From Actinobacteria bacterium HGW-Actinobacteria-5 (lineage in GTDB: Bacteria; Actinomycetota; Actinomycetes; Propionibacteriales; Propionibacteriaceae): a stretch of 36,364 nt of DNA. The stretch is from assembly GCA_002843035.1 (NCBI GenBank), contig PHEV01000041.1:1-36364 (forward strand), in the 5' to 3' direction. A program made the position numbers and the translations under genes. The stretch's first letter is position 1. Each line of letters starts with the position of its first letter. Below the pieces are notes generated by a model. It made no database searches. It was not told where the DNA came from and saw only the letters and a list, made by a program, of their open reading frames with translations. Shown one piece after another: positions 7,760 to 18,800 of this stretch.

Positions 7760-8659
7760 ATGCTCAAACCCTACGTAGGGCCGGCCCGCGTCGTGGTCGG
7801 CTTCGACGGCTCGGACGACTCCACCAGTGCGCTGGCGCGCGGCATCGCGGAGGCACAGCAGCGGAACGCAGAGCTGGTGCTCGTGCACGCCGTCGACGAC
7901 ACCGTCCTGAACAGCGCCTGGGGTGTCGTGTTCGACCCGGAGGAGATCAAGGAAGGTGCCGCCGACATGCTCGGCAAGGCCGTGGAGAACGCCACTGCCG
8001 CCGGGCTGCCGCGTCAGCACGTTCGCACCGAGGTCGTGCTCGGCAACCCGGCGGCGGCGCTGGCCCGGCTGAGCGAGCAGGCCTCGCTGGTGGTCGTGGG
8101 ACGGCGCTCCGCGGATGCGGGGGAGAAGCTCTTCGCCGGATCGACGGCCGTCGGCATCGCGGGCACGTCGCGCTGTCCGGTGATCGTGGTCTCGGGGAAC
8201 GACATCGTGCACGACCAGCCCACCGGAGTGATCGGCGTCGGCGTCGACACCGCCGCCCGCGGCGCGGTTGCCCTCGAATGGGCCCTCAGCGAGTGCACCG
8301 GCCACGGCGGACGGGTCGCCGTGATCAGCGTCTGCCGTGCCCCGCAGGGACGCTGGTTCAGCGGCGGCCACCCGACCCCCGAACAGGAACAGGCGGCCGT
8401 CCAGGTCACCCAGGCCCGGATGACCGACATGGTCTCGGAGATCACCGAGGACTACCCGGACGTCGACGTCACCCTCGAGGTCTCCTACGGCAACCCCCTC
8501 GACGTACTCACCACGCGCAGTGAGGAGCTGGACCTGCTCGTGGTCGAGGTGCATGCGTCCTTCCCGACCTACTCGGTGGGAGGCCTGATCCGTGGTCTGC
8601 TCAGCCACGCCCGCTGCCCGGTCGGAGTGATCCGGCCCAAGGACAGCCACGGCTCCTGA
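7760..8659 (+). CDS. Universal stress protein, tandem UspA domains
   Basis: Cytoplasmic 299-aa protein with two Usp domains. Domain 1 (about residues 10-150) begins VVVGFDGSDDS and ends with a nucleotide-loop-like VVGRRSADAGEKLFAGS segment and the RCPVIVV strand. Domain 2 (about 160-295) begins IGVGVDTAARG and ends RCPVGVI, but its loop is degenerate, so only domain 1 is likely to bind ATP. The start is ATG 7760, 1 nt after the PPOX stop, with GAGGAG at 7748-7753 inside the upstream gene; a much longer upstream reading in the same frame overlaps the PPOX gene and was rejected. Tandem Usp proteins of about 290 aa are typical of actinobacterial hypoxia and stress responses. Confidence 0.92.
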   Translation: MLKPYVGPARVVVGFDGSDDSTSALARGIAEAQQRNAELVLVHAVDDTVLNSAWGVVFDPEEIKEGAADMLGKAVENATAAGLPRQHVRTEVVLGNPAAALARLSEQASLVVVGRRSADAGEKLFAGSTAVGIAGTSRCPVIVVSGNDIVHDQPTGVIGVGVDTAARGAVALEWALSECTGHGGRVAVISVCRAPQGRWFSGGHPTPEQEQAAVQVTQARMTDMVSEITEDYPDVDVTLEVSYGNPLDVLTTRSEELDLLVVEVHASFPTYSVGGLIRGLLSHARCPVGVIRPKDSHGS

Positions 8660-8754
8660 CCTGGCTCCTGCACCATCCGGGCCGGCCCGGCGTGCTCCGG
8701 GCCCGGCTCGCCACAGTTCGCGGAGCGTGCCGAACGAGGCAGGCGGCTGCGGCG

Positions 8755-8760
8755 TAAACT
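8755..8760 (+). promoter_or_regulatory. -10 hexamer TAAACT ahead of hrpA
   Basis: TAAACT lies 9 nt before ATG 8770. The expected transcript has almost no 5' leader and no Shine-Dalgarno sequence. Confidence 0.45.
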
Positions 8761-8769
8761 TGGCCGGCT

Positions 8770-11700
8770 ATGACCCCTGACCAGCCCGCGATCGCCTTCG
8801 ACGAGGCGTTGCCGATCAGCGCGCACGTCGAGGAGATCACCGAGGCGCTGCGCCACCACCAGGTGCTGGTCGTCGCGGGTGAGACCGGCTCCGGGAAGAC
8901 CACCCAGTTGCCGAAGATCTGCCTTCTGGCGGGACGGGAGCGGATCGGGCACACCCAGCCGCGCCGGATCGCCGCCCGCAGCGTCGCCGCGCGGATGGCG
9001 GAGGAGTTGGGTGAGGAACTGGGCCGAACGGTCGGCTTCCAGGTGCGGTTCTCCAGCCAGCGCAGCCGGGAGACCCGGGTGAAGGTGATGACGGACGGCA
9101 TCCTGCTCGCCGAGATCTCCCACGACCGCGACCTGCGCCGCTACGACACGATCATCATCGACGAGGCGCACGAGCGCAGCCTGAACATCGACTTCCTGCT
9201 CGGCTACCTCAAGCAGCTCTTGCCACGGCGTCCGGACCTGAAGGTGATCATCACCTCGGCGACCATCGACACCGCGCGTTTCTCCGCTCACTTCGACGAC
9301 GCGCCCGTGATCGAGGTGTCCGGACGCAGCTACCCGGTCGAGATGCGCTACCGGCCGGTCAGCGCGACCGCGGAGGACCGCGACCGCGACCAACTGGACG
9401 CGATCTGCGACGCGGTCAGCGAACTGTCGGGCTCGCTGGACGGCGACATTCTCGTCTTCCTCTCCGGCGAGCGCGAGATCCGGGACGCGGCGGAGGCCAT
9501 CAACGGCCTCCAGCTGCGGTTCACCGAGGTGGTGCCGCTGTACGCCCGGCTGTCGGCCGCTGAGCAGCACCGCGTGTTCACCCCCCACCCGGGCCGGCGG
9601 ATCGTCCTCGCCACGAATGTCGCCGAGACCTCCCTGACCGTGCCCGGCATCCGGTTCGTCGTCGACCCCGGTTTCGCGCGCATCTCCCGCTACTCGGCAC
9701 GCACGAAGGTGCAACGCCTGCCGGTGGAGCCGATCTCGCAGGCTTCGGCCAACCAGCGGGCGGGCCGGTGCGGGCGACTCGGTCCGGGCGTGTGCATCCG
9801 GCTGTACAGCGAGGACGACTTCGCCTCCCGGCCGGAGTTCACCCAGCCGGAGATCCTGCGCACCAACCTGGCCTCGGTGATCCTGCAGATGGCGGACGCC
9901 GGGCTGGGCGACATCACCCGGTTCCCGTTCGTCGAGCCGCCCGACGCCAGCCAGGTGCGTGACGGGCTGCGGCTGCTCACCGAGCTCGGTGCGATCGACC
10001 CGGGGAAGAAGCAGGCGCACGGTACCGTCCGGCTGACGAAGACCGGACGCACGCTGGCCCGCCTGCCCGTGGACCCGCGGCTCGGCCGGATGCTGGTGGA
10101 GGCCGACCACCTGGGCTGCCTGCGGGAGGTGCTGCCGATCGTGGCCGGCATCGCCATCCCCGACGTCCGCGAGCGGCCGGTCGAGCACCAGGCGGAGGCT
10201 GACGCGGCGCACCGGCGCTTCTGGGCTCCGCTTCGCGGAACCGGGGCTCCGATGGACGGCGCCGCCGAGCCGACCCCCGACGGCTCCGACATCGCTGCGC
10301 TCGGACGCCTGTGGACCTACCTGCGTGAGAAGCGCCGCGAACTGTCGGGCAACGGCTTCCGGCGGCTGTGTCGTGCGGAGTACCTGCACTTCCTGCGGGT
10401 ACGTGAATGGCAGGACCTGCACACCCAGCTGCGCGAGGCGTGCAGCGAGGTCGGGATGCACCGCAACGACGCCCCCGCCGACCTCGACCGGGTACACACC
10501 GCCGTCCTGGCCGGCCTGCTCTCCCACGTGGGCCTGCTCGACGAGGCCAGCCTTGCCAAGCCGGCGCGCGGGAAGCGTCGCGGTCCGGCCGAATACCTCG
10601 GAGCGAGAGGCGCCCGGTTCGCGATCAACCCCGGCTCCAGCGCGGCCCGGACGAACGCGCCGCTGGTGATGGCGGTCGAGCTGGTGGAGACCAGCCGGTT
10701 ATGGGCTCGCACCGTCGCCCCGATCACCGCGGAGCAGGTGGAGGCGGTCGGCGGACATCTGCTCAAGCACACCTACTCCGAACCGCACTGGTCGGCGAAG
10801 GGTGGGCAGTGCGTGGCCTACGAGCGAGTCACGCTGCTCGGCGTCCCGATCATCGCGCAGAGGCTGGTCAGCTACGCACGGATCGACCCGGCGGTGGCGC
10901 GGGAGGTGTTCATCCAGTCCGCCCTCGTCGAGGGGGAGTGGCGCACCCGGCACCACTTCTGGGCGCGGAACCAGGAGGTTCGTGCCGAGGCGGAGGAGCT
11001 GGCCGACCGGAACCGTCGTCGCGACCTGTTGCTGGACGACGCGGCGATCGCCGCGTTCTACGCCGAGCGGGTCCCCGCGGACGTGGTCACAGTCGCGCAT
11101 TTCGACCGGTGGTGGCGTGACGCCCGGCGCCGCGACGAGCACCTGCTCGACCTCACGCTGGCCGACCTGACCGTCCCGGACGCGGACTTCGACACCGGCG
11201 CCTACCCTGACCGCTGGTCAGCAGCGGGCGAGGAACTGGATGTCGACTACGCCTTCGACCCGGGCTCCGGGCACGACGGGGTGACCGTGACCGTCCCCCT
11301 GGCGCTGCTCACCCGCCTGGACGCCGCCCCGTTTACCTGGCAGGTGCCCGGGCTGCGCGCGGACGTCGCCACCGAGCTGATCCGCGGCTTGCCGAAGGCG
11401 CTGCGCACCCGGCTCGTGCCCGCACCCGACACCGCCCGGCGGGCGCTCGCGTGGCTCGTCGACCACCCCGGCCCGGACACCGAACCGGTCTGGACGGGCC
11501 TGGGACGGGCGGTGCTCGCCCTGACCGGGGTGCAGGTCCCGGCTGACGCCTGGCAGCCGGACGCGGTGCCGGACCACCTGCGGGTGCGCTTCCGGGTGCT
11601 CGCGGACGGTGTGCGGCCCGTGGTGGGGCGCGACCTCGCCGAACTGGCCGCTCAACTCGCCCCGAAGGTGAGCCGGACGCTGAACGCTGCGGCCACCCAC

Positions 11701-12597
11701 CTCACCCACCCGGGGGCCACGCGGTGGGAGTTCGGCACCCTGCCGGAGCGGATCAGCGAGCCGATGCCCGGCTTCCCTGCGCTGGTCGACCGCGTGGACC
11801 GGGTGGGCGTGCAGGTCTTCGCCGACCTGGACGCCGCCGTCCGGGCCCATCGTGACGGGCTGCGCCGGCTGATCACGCTGACCACGGTCGACCCGACCCG
11901 GTCGGTGGTGTCCCGGATGGGCAACGCCACCAAGCTCGCCCTGGCCACTTCTCCCTACCCGGACGTGCCTGCGCTGCTGGCCGATGCCCGGCTGAAGGCC
12001 ACCGGCGATCTCGCGGGCGCGATCGGTGGGCTCGAGAAGATCCGCGACGGGGCCGCCTTCGGTCGGCTCGCCGATGCCGTCCGGGCCGACGCGCCTGCGG
12101 CGATGCAACGCACGGTCACCCTCACCGGGGAGATCCTGCAGTTGGCCGGTGATGTGCGCCGTGCGCTGGCGGCCGTTCCCGTCGTGACCCGCGACGACGC
12201 GTCCGAACAGCTGGACGGTCTGGTCTACCGCGGCTTCATCGCAGCGACACCGGCAACGGCGTGGCTGCGGCTGCCCACCTACCTGAAGGCCATCCGGCGA
12301 CGGCGAGCTCTGTGCACGCTTCCCATCCGGTCCGCTCCCGCAGCGGGTGTCGGACATCGGCTGGCTGCTGGAGGAACTCCGGATCGGCCTGTTCGCCCAG
12401 GCTCTCGGCACGGCCGTGCCGGTCTCGGCGAAGCGGGTCCGCTCGGCCCTGGCGCTCGCCGCGCAGTAGCCGGCGGGTGTTCCGGTGCACGTCGGGTGCA
12501 CGGAGTTTCACCAGGGGAAGAACAGGTTGCGAACTGCCTGAATTGCCAACGGGGTCGTCCTCCCGGAACTAGGCTCATCCCTGTACGCCTTCAATGA
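8770..12597 (+). CDS. hrpA: HrpA-type DEAH-box ATP-dependent RNA helicase with a frameshifted C-terminus
   Basis: RNA helicase of the DEAH family involved in mRNA processing and rescue of stalled ribosomes in other bacteria. Motif I (GETGSGKT) is at residues 37-44, DEAH at 131-134, the SAT motif near 160 and QRAGRCGR at 329-336. The winged-helix, ratchet and long HrpA-specific C-terminal region follow. Homology is clear up to the LPTYLKAI segment near base 12290. After that the open frame carries about 100 Arg/Gly/Pro-rich residues to TGA 12597 that do not look like HrpA. The expected final segment is found in the +1 frame, from about 12338 to TAG 12467-12469. About 30 codons that normally separate these two blocks also seem to be missing. 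As written, the gene makes a 1275-aa protein with an aberrant tail. This is either a real deletion or a sequence error. The helicase core is intact. Confidence 0.9.
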   Translation: MTPDQPAIAFDEALPISAHVEEITEALRHHQVLVVAGETGSGKTTQLPKICLLAGRERIGHTQPRRIAARSVAARMAEELGEELGRTVGFQVRFSSQRSRETRVKVMTDGILLAEISHDRDLRRYDTIIIDEAHERSLNIDFLLGYLKQLLPRRPDLKVIITSATIDTARFSAHFDDAPVIEVSGRSYPVEMRYRPVSATAEDRDRDQLDAICDAVSELSGSLDGDILVFLSGEREIRDAAEAINGLQLRFTEVVPLYARLSAAEQHRVFTPHPGRRIVLATNVAETSLTVPGIRFVVDPGFARISRYSARTKVQRLPVEPISQASANQRAGRCGRLGPGVCIRLYSEDDFASRPEFTQPEILRTNLASVILQMADAGLGDITRFPFVEPPDASQVRDGLRLLTELGAIDPGKKQAHGTVRLTKTGRTLARLPVDPRLGRMLVEADHLGCLREVLPIVAGIAIPDVRERPVEHQAEADAAHRRFWAPLRGTGAPMDGAAEPTPDGSDIAALGRLWTYLREKRRELSGNGFRRLCRAEYLHFLRVREWQDLHTQLREACSEVGMHRNDAPADLDRVHTAVLAGLLSHVGLLDEASLAKPARGKRRGPAEYLGARGARFAINPGSSAARTNAPLVMAVELVETSRLWARTVAPITAEQVEAVGGHLLKHTYSEPHWSAKGGQCVAYERVTLLGVPIIAQRLVSYARIDPAVAREVFIQSALVEGEWRTRHHFWARNQEVRAEAEELADRNRRRDLLLDDAAIAAFYAERVPADVVTVAHFDRWWRDARRRDEHLLDLTLADLTVPDADFDTGAYPDRWSAAGEELDVDYAFDPGSGHDGVTVTVPLALLTRLDAAPFTWQVPGLRADVATELIRGLPKALRTRLVPAPDTARRALAWLVDHPGPDTEPVWTGLGRAVLALTGVQVPADAWQPDAVPDHLRVRFRVLADGVRPVVGRDLAELAAQLAPKVSRTLNAAATHLTHPGATRWEFGTLPERISEPMPGFPALVDRVDRVGVQVFADLDAAVRAHRDGLRRLITLTTVDPTRSVVSRMGNATKLALATSPYPDVPALLADARLKATGDLAGAIGGLEKIRDGAAFGRLADAVRADAPAAMQRTVTLTGEILQLAGDVRRALAAVPVVTRDDASEQLDGLVYRGFIAATPATAWLRLPTYLKAIRRRRALCTLPIRSAPAAGVGHRLAAGGTPDRPVRPGSRHGRAGLGEAGPLGPGARRAVAGGCSGARRVHGVSPGEEQVANCLNCQRGRPPGTRLIPVRLQ
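12338..12469 (+). pseudogene. hrpA: Out-of-frame remnant of the hrpA C-terminal segment
   Basis: Read in the +1 frame relative to hrpA, this stretch encodes PQRVSDIGWLLEELRIGLFA followed by QALGTAVPVSAKRVRSAL and TAG at 12467-12469. This is the conserved end of actinobacterial HrpA proteins (WLLEELR, FAQALGT, PVS-KR). It lies inside the aberrant tail of the hrpA frame, so the two pieces cannot be joined without a shift between about 12295 and 12338. Confidence 0.75.
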
Positions 12598-12611
12598 TGA
12601 GGGGGTCACTG

Positions 12612-14304
12612 ATGGTGCGCTTTCTATGACGTTCCCCAACTGAGGAACCTCACCGAACTTGCCGAGCGGGGGGCCGACAGGTACGGGACACGACCCGCGT
12701 TCCGCGAACTGGGACCGGATCGGGCCGTCCACGAGTACTCCTACCGGTCGCTGCACGATGATGTCGTCGCAGCAGGTACGGCGCTGCTCGACCAGGGGCT
12801 GGCCGGTGGCCATGTCGCCATGGTCGGCGAGGCCAGCTACGCCTACGTGGTCTGCTACCTCGCCGTGGTCTGCACCGGCGGCGTGATCGTGCCGCTGGAC
12901 AAGGAGCTCACCGACGCCGAACTGGCCGACCTGATCGTCCGCTGCGACGCAGACGCGGTGCTGTACGGCGACGAGCTGCACGCGGACATCGCAGGCATCC
13001 TCGCCCACTGCCCTCGGGTGCGCCTGACGGTGAACATCAGCCGTTACGCGCCCGAATCCCACCGGCCCGGCTTCGACGCCCTGCTGGCCCGGGGACGGCA
13101 GTTGCTGGCCGCCGGAGACACCCGGTTCGCCGAGGTCAGCATCGATCCGGACGCGCCGGCGGCGATCCTGTTCACGTCCGGGACGACCGGGCCGAGCAAG
13201 GGGGTGATGCTCTCCCAGCGGAACATCGTCACGGTGATCCATTCGGCGTTCTCGCTGTTCCGGTTCCCGCGAGTGTGCCTGTCGGTGCTGCCGATCAACC
13301 ACGCCTACGAGTTCAACCTGAACGTGCTCGGCTGCCTGTTCGACGGCATCACGCTGTGCTTCAACGACAGCATCATGCACGTGCGCGAGAACCTCGGACG
13401 GTTCCGCCCCGAGATGTCGCTGATGGTGCCGATGATCGTCGAGGCGCTCTACAAGAACATCTGGAAGGAGGCGGAGAAGAACCACATGACGGGGTACCTG
13501 AAGTACGCCGTCGCACTGTCCAACGGGCTGCGCACGATCGGTATCGACCTGCGCAGGGTCTTCTTCCGCCCGATCCTGGAGCACTTCGGCGGGCGATTGC
13601 GGGTGATCGTGTGCGGCGGCGCCCCGCTCGGCCCGGACGTCGTCGCCGGCCTCACGTCGTTCGGCATCACCGTGTACAACGGTTACGGGATCACCGAGTG
13701 CGCGCCGCTGATCTCCTCCAACTGCACCGTGCGCAGCGTGCCCGGATCCGTGGGCGTGCCGGTGCCCGACCTCGAGGTGAGGATCGGGGAGCCGGACGCG
13801 GACGGCACCGGGGAGATCCAGGTGCGCGGGCCGGCGGTCATGCTCGGCTACTACCGCGACCCGGTCGCGACCAACCAGGCGTTCACCGAGGACGGCTGGT
13901 TCCGCACCGGCGACCTCGGCCACCTCGGCAAGCGCGGCGCGCTGTTCATCACCGGGCGGCAGAAGAACCTGATCATCCTGCCGAACGGCAAGAACGTGCA
14001 GCCGGAGGAGATCGAGGAGGCCCTGCTCGGCGGCATCGCGTACCTGCGGGAGGTCGTGGTGCACGAGCTGGTCGACCAGACCGGTGCGCCGCGGATCGCC
14101 GCGTCCGCCTATCTCGATCCCGACTGGGTCGGCGGGGTCGGCTTCGAGGGGGCGCGTGCCCGCTTCGAGGCCGACGTGGCTGCCGTCAACCAACGGCTGG
14201 CCGCCTACAAGCGGGTCTGCCTGACGAACCTGCGTGAGCAGGAGTTCGAGAAGACATCGACCAGGAAGATCATGCGTCACCGAGTCGAAGGAGCCTTGGC
14301 ATGA
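12612..14304 (+). CDS. AMP-dependent fatty-acyl ligase (long-chain acyl-CoA/ACP synthetase type), apparent frameshift at codon 4
   Basis: Predicted to activate a carboxylic acid, probably a fatty acid, as acyl-AMP and pass it to the neighbouring ACP. Visible ANL-family motifs are FTSGTTGPSKG (P-loop, bases ~13172-13204), YNGYGITECAPL (A5), GWFRTGDLG (A7), QKNLIILPNGKNVQPEEIE (A8 hinge) and TSTRKIMRH with the C-terminal catalytic Lys. The frame used by all motifs has clear coding sequence back to about base 12624 (FYDVPQLRNLTELAERG) but no ATG, GTG or TTG there. ATG 12612, with an ideal AGGGGG (12600-12605) 6 nt upstream, reads MVRF and then meets a stop after one more codon. Removing one T from TTT 12621-12623 joins it to the body and gives about 563 aa. 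The first intact in-frame ATG is 12820 (494 aa), which would lose much of the N-terminal subdomain. It ends with an ATGA overlap with the ACP gene. Confidence 0.85.
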
Positions 14305-14537
14305 CGATGCTCGGCGCGATCACCAAGCTGGTTCGGGAGTACGTCGACGTCGACGACGACCAGCTCACCCGCGACACCGACCCGGTGCGCGACCTGCACC
14401 TGAACTCCTACGACCTGATGAGCATCATCGGCCGCCTGGAATCCGACCTCGGGATCGAGATCGGCGAACGGGACGTCCGCAGGCTGGTCACCCTCGGTGA
14501 CCTCGACGACTACATCCGCTCGAAGCTGGCGGCGTGA
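14301..14537 (+). CDS. Acyl carrier protein (discrete phosphopantetheine carrier)
   Basis: Carrier protein of 78 aa starting at ATG 14301, which overlaps the ligase stop as ATGA. The attachment motif is DLHLNSYDLMSI with the predicted phosphopantetheine serine at Ser36; the usual D-S-L is replaced by N-S-Y, a form typical of secondary-metabolite or D-alanyl-type carriers and not of the housekeeping FabF-linked AcpP. A helix-III/IV block (LESDLGIEIGERDVRRLVTLGDLDDYI, given as residues about 48-74) is acidic as expected. Position between an AMP-ligase and a PPTase indicates a dedicated carrier for the activated acyl group. The stop overlaps the PPTase start as GTGA. Confidence 0.92.
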   Translation: MTMLGAITKLVREYVDVDDDQLTRDTDPVRDLHLNSYDLMSIIGRLESDLGIEIGERDVRRLVTLGDLDDYIRSKLAA

Positions 14538-15121
14538 TCACCGCGAGCCTGTGCATCGACGAGTCGCTGGACTCCCCGCAGCGGCGGGAACGGGTCGCCC
14601 GGCGGCTGCTCCGCCGTGACCTGGTGACCGGGTTCGGGTTGCCCGACACCGAGCCCGTGCTGGTCCGCAACAGCTTCGGCAGACCGTCGCTCGCGGACCA
14701 CCGCGGAGTGCACGTGAGCATTGCCCACTGCACGGGCGGCGTTGCGGTCGCGTGTGCGGACGATCGGATCGGGATTGACCTGGAGAACCTGCGCCGGCGG
14801 GACCGCCACGCGGCGGCCCGGATGCTGGGAGGGGACGAGTGGGGCACGGTCGAGCGTGCGCCGGATCCCGACCGGGAGTTCTTCCGCTACTGGACGCTCA
14901 AGGAGAGCTACGTGAAGGCGCTCGGGGTGGGCCTGTCCTACCGCGTCCGACGGCTCACGGTGAGGATCGACGCCGACGGCGGTGCCTGCCTGGACCGGCC
15001 CGGCACCGAGGTGTGGCTCGACGAGCGCCAGCCGGGGTTCGTCGTGGCGCTGTGCCGGCTGCGCGGGGCGCCGGATGCCGGGCGGGTGGGCGTCCGGCGC
15101 GTGCGGTTGGCCGAGTTGTAG
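14534..15121 (+). CDS. 4'-phosphopantetheinyl transferase, Sfp type
   Basis: Transfers 4'-phosphopantetheine from CoA to the carrier serine, very likely of the adjacent ACP. The 195-aa product starts at GTG 14534, overlapping the ACP stop. Family motifs in order are a GRPSL segment and VHVSIAHC (P1/P2 region), IGIDLE with the Mg-binding Asp82 and Glu84, and FFRYWTLKESYVKALG with Trp120, Lys123, Glu124, Ser125 and Lys128. It is shorter than classical Sfp (about 224 aa) but has all catalytic positions. A private PPTase suggests the ACP is not served by the housekeeping AcpS. Confidence 0.93.
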   Translation: MITASLCIDESLDSPQRRERVARRLLRRDLVTGFGLPDTEPVLVRNSFGRPSLADHRGVHVSIAHCTGGVAVACADDRIGIDLENLRRRDRHAAARMLGGDEWGTVERAPDPDREFFRYWTLKESYVKALGVGLSYRVRRLTVRIDADGGACLDRPGTEVWLDERQPGFVVALCRLRGAPDAGRVGVRRVRLAEL

Positions 15122-15131
15122 GAGGTCTGGG

Positions 15132-15835
<704 letters not shown>

Positions 15836-15836
<1 letters not shown>

Positions 15837-18800
15837 TGCTGAGCCGCGCTCTGATCCGGGACGCGCTACGCGAGGTGCGCAACAACCCCGCCCGCTTCGT
15901 GTCCATCCTGGCCATCGTCGCGATCGGTGCGGGACTGTTCGTCGGGATCAAGGCCGCGGCTCCGAACATGAAGTACACGGCCGACCAGTACTACGACGCG
16001 CAGAACATGATGGACATACGTGTGCTGTCCACGCTGGGCCTGGTGCAGGACGATATCGGGGCCATCGCGGCGACCGAGGACGTGCGCGCAGTGCAGGCCG
16101 GCTACTTCGCCGACGTGATCACGACGGTCGGCGGGGTCGAGTACGTGTTCCGCGCCCACTCGCTGCCGGAGACTCTCGCCGGAGACGGCGACTCCACGCC
16201 GATGAACCTGCCCAAGCTGGTCGACGGACGCCTGCCTGCGGCGCCCGACGAGTGCGTCGTCGAGGCCAACCGCAACGTCAGCTTCCCGCTGGGGATCGGG
16301 GACACGATCGAGCTGACCTCGGGCACCACGGCTCCGGTGTCGGACACGCTGCACCACGACCGCTACCGGATCGTGGGCACTGTGGTCTCACCGGTCTACC
16401 TCACCTTCGACCACGGCGAGTCGAGCATCGGTGGGGGCCGGGTGAACCTGTTCCTGATGGTGCCGCACTCGGAGTTCGCCTACCCGGTGTACACCGAGGC
16501 CCTGATCACCGTGCAGGGAGCGCGGGAGCTCGACTCGTACTCGGCCGAGTACCGGTCCCTGGTCGGCCGGGTGGTCGGAAGGCTGCAGAACCTGGGCGAG
16601 GAGCGAGCTCCGCTCCGCCTCGCCCAGATCAAGCAGGAGGCCCAGGCGAAGCTCGACGAGGCCCGCAGCGAGCTGGACGCCGAGCGGGCGCGCTACGACC
16701 AGGAGATCGGGGCCGCGGAGAAGAAGCTCGCCGCGGCCCAGGACCAGATCGTCTCCGGACAGGCTGCGCTCGACGCGCGCCGTCAGGCGTTCGCAGAGCA
16801 GATCGCCGCGTCGGAGGAAACGATCCGGCAGTTCGACGCCCAGCTGCGCAGCGCGCAGGCCGTGTTCGAACAGAGCACCTCGAGCTACCACAAGCTGCTG
16901 GACCAGGTGGCCACGATCACCAACGGAGCCAAACAGGCGAAGGCGCAGGCCGAGGAGGCACTCGACGCGGCGGTGGAGAGCATCGCGCAGCTTCAGGACC
17001 TGCTCGACGACGACAACCTGACCGATGAGCAGCGGTCCGCGCTCAAGTCGGTGTTGGGCCAGCAGGAGCGGATCCGGGACGGGGCGCAGTCCGCGATCAA
17101 GGCCTCCAACCGGGTCGTGGCAGCTGCGGACAAGCAGGTCAGCAAGGCGAGGTCCCAGCTGAACTCGGCGAAGCGTCAGCTGGCGGCCGCCCGTGCCCAG
17201 CTCGACCGCGCCAAGGCGCAACTGGCTGCGGCGAAGTCGAAGGCGAACGCCGAGTTCGCCGCAGCGCAGAACCGGCTCGACGAGGCCCGCGCCGAGTACG
17301 AGGCCGGCATGGCCGAGCTCACCACGCAGAAGGCCGAAGGGGCGCAGAAGCTGGCCGACGGAGAACGGAAGCTCGCCGCGGCGCAGGACCAGATCAACCG
17401 GCTGAGCGCGCCCACGTGGTACGTCCTCGACCGGACGAAGCTGGCCAGCTACGCCGACTACGCCGCGACCGCCGACCGGATGGACGCGATCGCGCTGCTC
17501 TTCCCGGTGTTCTTCTTCGCGGTCGCCGCCCTGGTCTGCCTGACCACCATGACCCGCATGATCGACGAACAGCGCACCTCGATCGGTGCCTACAAGGCAC
17601 TCGGCTACGACCGAAGGGCGATCGCGTTCAAGTACGTCGCCTACGCCGCCCTGGCGAGCGCGGTCGGCGGCACGATCGGCGTGGCCGTCGGCATCAATGT
17701 CTTCCCACAGGTGATCTTCGACTCGTGGGCGATGATGTACCAGCTGCCGCCGATGGAGCAGGTTCCGCAGGCACCCCTCCTGATGGGTGCCGTCCTGGTG
17801 TCGATCCTGCTGGTCAGCGTCACCGCCTACCTCGGCGTCCGCAACGAACTGACAGCGGTCCCCGCCACGCTGATGCGGCCCAAGGCGCCCCCGCCAGGGA
17901 AGGTGATCTGGCTGGAGCGGATCCCGGAGCTCTGGCGGCGGCTCTCGTTCAGCCAGAAGGTGACCATGCGCAACATCTTCCGGTACAAGAAGCGGTTCTT
18001 CATGACCGTGATCGGAGTGGCCGGCTGCGCGGCCCTGCTCGTGGCCGGGCTGGGCCTGAGCGACTCGATCGGGAGCATCGTGCACCGCCAGTACGGCGAG
18101 ATCCTCGGCCAGGACATCTCGCTGCGGTTCACGCCCACGTCCACGCCTGCGGCCCGCACTTCGGTGCTGGCCGAACTCGGCCTCGACCCTCTGGTGTCCT
18201 CCACCCTGGCGGTCTCCGACGTCAACGCAACCGTGAAGGGGCCGTCGACGGACTTCGCGGCGTCGCTGGTCACGCCGATCGACGCCGACGACTTCGGCGC
18301 GTTCGTCTCACTGCGGACGAGGGAGGGCCAGTCCCCGATCGCGCTTCCGGCGCAGGGCGCGGTGATCTCCGAGAAGCTGGCAGCCGAACTCGGCGTCGGC
18401 GTCGGGGACATGATGGCCGTCGACCGGGGCACGGGGGCGTACCGGCAGGCTGTGGTCGCGGGCATCACGGAGAACTACATCTTCCACTACATCTACCTGA
18501 GCCCTTCGGCCTATCGCGAGGTGTTCGGGGCCGACCCGGAGTGCAACGGAGTGTTCGTGAAGCTCGCCGGCCATGACCGGGACGCGGAGACCGCTCTCGG
18601 CACCAGGCTGATGGGCGGCGGCACGGTGGCGTCGGTGAGCTACTACTCCGACGCGATCACGAAGTTCAAGGACACGATCAAGAGCCTGGACACGATCATC
18701 TGGGCGATGGTGATCTCGGCCGGGTTGCTCGCCTTCGTGGTGCTCTACAACCTCACGATCATCAACCTGAGCGAGCGCACCAGGGAGATCGCGACCATCA

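Noticed and set aside
8569-12501. Long minus-strand frames opposite hrpA and the universal stress protein gene
   Set aside because: Same codon-position shadow effect; no start signals and no family motifs.
12543-12575. TTGCCA (12543-12548) and TAGGCT (12570-12575) as promoter of the six-gene operon
   Set aside because: The spacing is 21 bp, too long for a standard promoter. The hexamer TAGGCT alone is a possible -10, but I cannot support it enough to list.
12600-12632. prfB-like programmed +1 frameshift at the ligase start
   Set aside because: AGGGGG is correctly spaced to act as the initiation site for ATG 12612 and is too far (about 18 nt) from the CTA TGA C shift point to act as an internal stimulator. 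A simple base insertion or sequence error is more economical.
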